Source: an uncultured Actinomycetes bacterium
Lineage (GTDB): Bacteria; Actinomycetota; Acidimicrobiia; Acidimicrobiales; Ilumatobacteraceae
Length of the DNA: 7,704 nt
Direction of reading: 5' to 3'
Assembly (NCBI GenBank): GCA_903858075.1
Contig: CAIOHI010000315.1
Span: forward strand, 1 to 7,704
How positions within the stretch are numbered: position 1 is the stretch's first letter; every line of letters begins with the position of its first letter. Below the pieces are notes generated by a model. That model was not told the DNA's origin. It saw only the letters and a list, made by a program, of their open reading frames with translations, and did not search any database. Positions 5,282 to 7,704 of this stretch are shown piece after piece. Both the position numbers and the translations under genes were made by a program.

Positions 5282-6683
5282 GAAGCTCGGCCGCCAGGCT
5301 TGCCACTTCACTACGTTCGCAGGCGGCCAGGGTGACATGGCCAAAACATTCCTGGTCGGAAAACGCATGAATAAGAACGGCGAGGGCGTTATTCGACTCG
5401 CCCATATAAGGAGCATCAATTTGGCTGGTGTCGCCAGTGAAGATGACCTTGGTTCCGTCACCAATGCGGGTGAGGATGGTTTTGAGAGTTGTTGGCTCCA
5501 AGTTTTGGGCTTCATCAACCACCACAATTTGGCGATGCAGTGACCGACCGCGAAGGAAGGTGACCGACTCAAGTGAGAGTTGCCCGCGAGCAATGAAGTC
5601 ATCAATCAGCCTGCGCGCATCGTTGCTCGAGCGATGGTCGGTGAGGGCAACGATGGAGTCGTGAATGGCCGACATCCACGGGTCAAGTTTTTCATCGAGA
5701 CCACCGGGCAAGAAACCAACATCTGCTCTACCCACAGGAACGAGTGGGCGATACACGGCGAGGCGCTCGTAACGACGTTGTTCTACTACCTGTTCCAAGC
5801 CAGCCGCAATAGCCATGATGGTTTTGCCCGTTCCGGCCCTGCCGTCGAGTGCAACCACAGTGACTTCGGGGTCAAGGAGGAGCTCAAGGGCAAAGCGTTG
5901 TTCTTTGCTGCGTGCTCGCAAACCCCACGCCTCAGGTGCGTTTGACGACAGAAGGTTGAGATCATCCATTTGCCGGCGTGCCAGAGCGGATTGCGAACCA
6001 TCACGCAAAACCGCAAACGTGTTCTGCGACAAAGTTTCTGCTCCTGCGATGCTGTTCACAGGAAGTGAGCCAGATGCGTAGAGGTCATCAATTGCGCCGT
6101 GAGTTGCCGACAAAGGAACCCATCCCATTGGTCTACTGTTTGCCGCGCGTCCGACGGGATGGTGTTCATCGGCTTGTAAACCTAAATGGGCAGCCTTAAT
6201 ACGCAAGGCAGCATCGTTGGAAATGAGGCGGGTAGGGGCGGTATGGCATTGGCCTAAAGCTGCGCCAATAATGCGATTATCAGGGAATTCCGGGTCGAGG
6301 CCGTGCTCAATGAGGAGGTGGCGTTGAATGCCGTTGACCTCAATATGAACACTTCCTCCGTCTTCGCCATCGTGAACTTCAAGTGGGGTATTAAGCACTC
6401 CACCAGCACGCTTGCGCAGTTCCTCTAAGGAACGCAGTGCTGTACGCGCCGCACGACCAACATCGTCGGGTCGAGTTTTTAAACCATCTAGTTCTTCAAT
6501 AACTGTGAGCGGAATGACTACTTCGCAACCGGGAAAGGAATTCAAACTAGACGGATCTGCAATAAGAACTGAAGTATCAAGCACAACTCGAGTGCGTTGG
6601 TGCGTGCGCAAAGGAGCCTCTGGTGAAGCGATGCTGACGTTCTCATTGTGAGGAACAATTTCACTATGGCGAAGATCAGTCAT
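5277..6683 (-). CDS. phoH2: PhoH2-type protein: PIN-domain ribonuclease fused to PhoH ATPase
   Basis: The 468-residue protein has a PIN domain (about residues 32-180) with the acidic metal site D36, E63/E64, D135 and D157, then a linker, then a PhoH ATPase (about 245-468). The ATPase shows Walker A GRAGTGKT (281-288), YRPLVPVG (311-318), Walker B VVVDEAQN (387-394), sensor-like FTGDTSQID (415-423) and a candidate arginine finger R457 in ERSEV. Mycobacterial PhoH2 of this architecture is an ATP-dependent RNA helicase and sequence-specific ribonuclease, and the same role in RNA unwinding and decay is expected here. A stand-alone VapB-like antitoxin is not seen next to it. Start ATG 6683 is fixed by AAAGGAGGT 5 nt upstream. 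The GTG at 6689 would lie inside that site. It is the first gene of the minus-strand block and diverges from HU across a 0.6-kb noncoding region. Confidence 0.95.
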   Translation of the reverse strand: MTDLRHSEIVPHNENVSIASPEAPLRTHQRTRVVLDTSVLIADPSSLNSFPGCEVVIPLTVIEELDGLKTRPDDVGRAARTALRSLEELRKRAGGVLNTPLEVHDGEDGGSVHIEVNGIQRHLLIEHGLDPEFPDNRIIGAALGQCHTAPTRLISNDAALRIKAAHLGLQADEHHPVGRAANSRPMGWVPLSATHGAIDDLYASGSLPVNSIAGAETLSQNTFAVLRDGSQSALARRQMDDLNLLSSNAPEAWGLRARSKEQRFALELLLDPEVTVVALDGRAGTGKTIMAIAAGLEQVVEQRRYERLAVYRPLVPVGRADVGFLPGGLDEKLDPWMSAIHDSIVALTDHRSSNDARRLIDDFIARGQLSLESVTFLRGRSLHRQIVVVDEAQNLEPTTLKTILTRIGDGTKVIFTGDTSQIDAPYMGESNNALAVLIHAFSDQECFGHVTLAACERSEVASLAAELL

Positions 6684-6687
6684 CGCC

Positions 6688-6696
6688 ACCTCCTTT
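6688..6696 (-). promoter_or_regulatory. strong ribosome binding site of phoH2
   Basis: AAAGGAGGT on the minus strand is close to a perfect anti-16S match. It lies 5 nt before ATG 6683 and rules out the in-frame GTG at 6689. It is the best ribosome site in the window and suggests efficient translation. Confidence 0.85.
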
Positions 6697-6797
6697 GAAT
6701 GGATGCGAGCGATGTACTCAACATTCCCTACTGTTGCCGATGATCAAACAATAGTGGTGGATCACAAGATGAACATTTTGTGTCAAAGATTTTTCTG

Positions 6798-6817
6798 GGT
6801 CGCAACGACCATTTTTT
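6798..6817 (+). terminator. orphan terminator-like hairpin with T-run
   Basis: GGTCG-CAA-CGACC (6798-6810) forms a 5-bp stem with a 3-nt loop, followed by A and six T (6812-6817). The orientation suits a plus-strand transcript, yet the only gene on the left (phoH2) is on the minus strand. It is either the end of an unseen plus-strand RNA or a chance hairpin in A/T-rich DNA. Confidence 0.3.
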
Positions 6818-6819
6818 CA

Positions 6820-6896
6820 TTTTTCGGGAAAATTTCCGCCGGTTTTAAAAAATATTTTTAAAATTTTTTTGGAGTCGAAAAATAGATTGCAAAAAA
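6820..6896. repeat. A/T-tract block, probably curved DNA
   Basis: The block contains T5 (6820-6824), AAAATTT (6829-6835), an uninterrupted 28-bp A/T-only run (6843-6870, itself nearly palindromic in its first 21 bp), A5 (6878-6882) and A6 (6891-6896). Tract centres are roughly 10-14 bp apart, which is the spacing that produces intrinsic bending. It contrasts sharply with the approximately 50% GC of the flanks. A role as an upstream activating element or a nucleoid-protein site between phoH2 and HU is an inference. Confidence 0.5.
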
Positions 6897-7291
6897 TGAA
6901 AGAGTTGTGGAACGTTCGCAGTCCACTTTTCATCGCGCAGATCTGCTTCTCATCAACTCATCGCGTGGCATTTCATCTGCCGACAGACATCCAGCCGCGA
7001 CAAATAGTCATTTGATGAAAAAAAGACCAAGTCCTTTATTTGCAAGGCTTAGAGCGGGTCAGCGAGGCCATGTAGCGAGGCTGAAGTTCTTGTTATGCGC
7101 AGTCGCAACAGATGGCGAGTGTGCCGTGTAATGAATTGTGAAGAACAACTCCGCGCACTGCGCAGCAGAGAAAAATGATGCACATTTCGGGTACGGAATT
7201 TTGTGAGGTATTTGCAAATGCAACAACCTAAATGCTTGTATTCCGTGCTGAAACGTACTCAGATAGTGGGGCACAACGCTCCGATTCCAAT

Positions 7292-7297
7292 GGAGGT
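7292..7297 (+). promoter_or_regulatory. ribosome binding site of HU
   Basis: GGAGGT lies 9 nt before ATG 7307. It places the start there and not at the in-frame ATG 7232, whose 25 extra codons do not look like an HU N-terminus. Confidence 0.7.
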
Positions 7298-7306
7298 AAT
7301 ACGAAT

Positions 7307-7588
7307 ATGACTAAAGCAGAGCTCATCGATGCTGTGGCAGAAAAAGCTAACGTGACTAAGGCAGATGCCGAACGTACCGTTGCTGCATTTTTTGAAGTTG
7401 TCGTTTCGACAACTACAAAAGGTGAAAAGGTTGCGTGGCCGGGCTTTGGCTCGTTCAGCACCACAAGCCGCAAGGCACGTACTGGTCGTAACCCGCAAAC
7501 GGGTGCGCCAGTTACTGTTCCTGCATCGACCGCAATGAAATTCTCCTCGAGCTCAACGCTCAAGGCAGAGCTAAATCCAAAAAAATAA
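7307..7588 (+). CDS. HU-family nucleoid DNA-binding protein
   Basis: The 93-residue protein is a full HU/IHF domain: dimerisation helices at about 3-37 (MTKAELIDAVAEKA at the start), the GFGSF turn (46-50), and the DNA-wrapping arm with RNPQTG (61-66), in which P63 is the intercalating proline. It bends and compacts DNA as a dimer. The last helix reads FSSSSTLKAEL (79-89) where many HU proteins have a Lys/Gly-rich FKAGKALKD type sequence, so this end is less basic than usual. The actinobacterial HupB normally continues into a long Lys/Ala/Pro tail. Here the chain stops after NPKK, and a separate tail-like gene begins 27 nt downstream in the same frame. Start and ribosome site are clear. A run of seven A (7579-7585) precedes the stop. 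Confidence 0.96.
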   Translation: MTKAELIDAVAEKANVTKADAERTVAAFFEVVVSTTTKGEKVAWPGFGSFSTTSRKARTGRNPQTGAPVTVPASTAMKFSSSSTLKAELNPKK

Positions 7589-7604
7589 TTAATCCTTAAC
7601 TAGA

Positions 7605-7610
7605 GAGGAA
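7605..7610 (+). promoter_or_regulatory. ribosome binding site of the Lys/Ala-rich protein
   Basis: GAGGAA lies 5 nt before GTG 7616 within a 27-nt gap after HU. It indicates independent initiation of the downstream cistron and argues against dependence on stop-codon readthrough. Confidence 0.65.
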
Positions 7611-7615
7611 ATACC

Positions 7616-7704
7616 GTGGCAGCAGCAAAGAAGGCCCGTAAGAAGGCCGCTCCCGCAAAGAAAAAAGCAGTAAAGAAAGCAGCTCCTAAGAAGGCTGCTA
7701 AGAA
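7616..7704 (+). CDS. Lys/Ala-rich histone-H1-like basic protein (partial, runs off window)
   Basis: GTG 7616 opens a frame that stays open to the window edge. Of the 29 complete residues seen, 12 are Lys, 12 Ala, 2 Pro and 1 Arg, arranged as KKAAP and PAKKK-type repeats. This is the composition of histone H1-like proteins and of the C-terminal tail of actinobacterial HupB. It should bind DNA non-specifically by charge, as a disordered polycation in the nucleoid. It shares the reading frame of HU, with two stops between them (TAA 7586-7588 and TAG 7601-7603), and probably the same mRNA. The total length and any later domain lie outside the window. A long ribosomal-type or other protein that merely starts with a basic tail cannot be excluded. 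Confidence 0.8.
   Translation, partial: MAAAKKARKKAAPAKKKAVKKAAPKKAAK

Larger units (their letters stand above)
6684..7306. other. long noncoding divergent region between phoH2 and HU
   Basis: About 620 bp with no convincing gene. Nearest phoH2, TATTGT on the minus strand (6748-6753) could be a -10, with no good -35 at the right distance. The middle part (about 6786-6900) is very A/T rich. The right part (6900-7230) has ordinary composition and holds the palindromes GCAGATCTGC (6937-6946) and CTGCGCAG (7158-7165), the repeated octamer AGCGAGGC (7061-7068, 7074-7081) and the palindrome ATTTGCAAAT (7210-7219) before HU. The small open frames at 6907-7131 (plus) and 7059-7274 (minus) have no ribosome site and no protein-like composition. 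No tRNA, SRP RNA, RNase P or tmRNA core was recognised. An unlisted small RNA or long HU leader is possible. Confidence 0.6.

Noticed and set aside
5277..6683. PIN domain as the toxin of a VapBC toxin-antitoxin pair
   Set aside because: The PIN domain is fused to a PhoH ATPase, and no small antitoxin gene precedes it. The known PhoH2 architecture explains it better.
6907..7131. 74-codon plus-strand open frame in the phoH2-HU gap
   Set aside because: It has a GTG start without a ribosome site, no recognisable domain, and a composition like translated noncoding DNA.
7232..7306. 25-codon N-terminal extension of HU
   Set aside because: A ribosome site at 7292-7297 and the family-typical MTKAELID start support ATG 7307.
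6684..7306. Replication origin in the A/T-rich gap
   Set aside because: The A/T block is suggestive, but no DnaA-box-like TTATCCACA sites were found and no dnaA or dnaN lies nearby.
7579..7585. A7 run as a programmed frameshift joining HU to the basic tail
   Set aside because: Both the -1 and +1 frames meet a stop within a few codons, and the tail is already in the zero frame, so a shift would not fuse them.
1..7704. CRISPR, mobile element, prophage or integration site
   Set aside because: No regularly spaced repeats, transposase or integrase sequences, terminal inverted repeats or tRNA gene were seen.

Overview
The window looks like chromosomal DNA of a moderate-GC actinobacterium. The evidence is a WhiB-type four-cysteine protein, a tandem pair of WYL regulators of the PafB/PafC type, a PIN-PhoH fusion (PhoH2 type), and an HU gene followed by a lysine/alanine-rich basic protein. 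GTG starts and several starts with no Shine-Dalgarno but a TANNNT box just upstream fit the same group. A member of the Acidimicrobiia is possible, but that is only a guess from gene content. I see no rRNA, tRNA, CRISPR array, transposase, phage gene or other sign of recent transfer.

Plus strand, 1-3806: the tail of an unidentified gene (1-99), a complete cytochrome P450 (157-1461), a stand-alone B12-binding small subunit of an acyl-CoA mutase (1499-1906), then pafB-like (1912-2865) and pafC-like (2862-3806) regulators. Gaps are 37 nt, 5 nt and a 4-nt ATGA overlap, so the last three genes at least should be co-transcribed.

Minus strand, 6683-3803, transcribed towards the first block: PhoH2-like PIN-ATPase, a WhiB-like Fe-S protein with its own promoter candidate and a palindromic upstream region, a limonene-epoxide-hydrolase-like protein, and a DEDDh 3'-5' exonuclease. 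The exonuclease and pafC genes converge and overlap by 4 bp at their stop codons, so neither transcript can end in an intergenic terminator there.

Positions 6684-7306 form a 0.6-kb noncoding divergent region between phoH2 and HU, with a strongly A/T-tracted core. At the right edge, HU (7307-7588) and a Lys/Ala-rich basic protein (7616 to the window end) lie in the same reading frame, separated by two in-frame stops. Together they resemble a HupB-type protein (HU core plus basic tail) encoded as two separate genes.

Taken together, the window is rich in nucleic-acid and stress functions: DNA-damage regulator, exonuclease, RNA helicase/nuclease, redox regulator and nucleoid proteins. They sit next to a small oxidative/acyl-CoA metabolism set (P450, mutase subunit, epoxide hydrolase). 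I see no clearly new multi-gene defence or mobile system. The most unusual points are the split HU/basic-tail pair, the pafBC genes placed behind a B12 mutase subunit instead of beside pafA, and the palindrome cluster in front of whiB.
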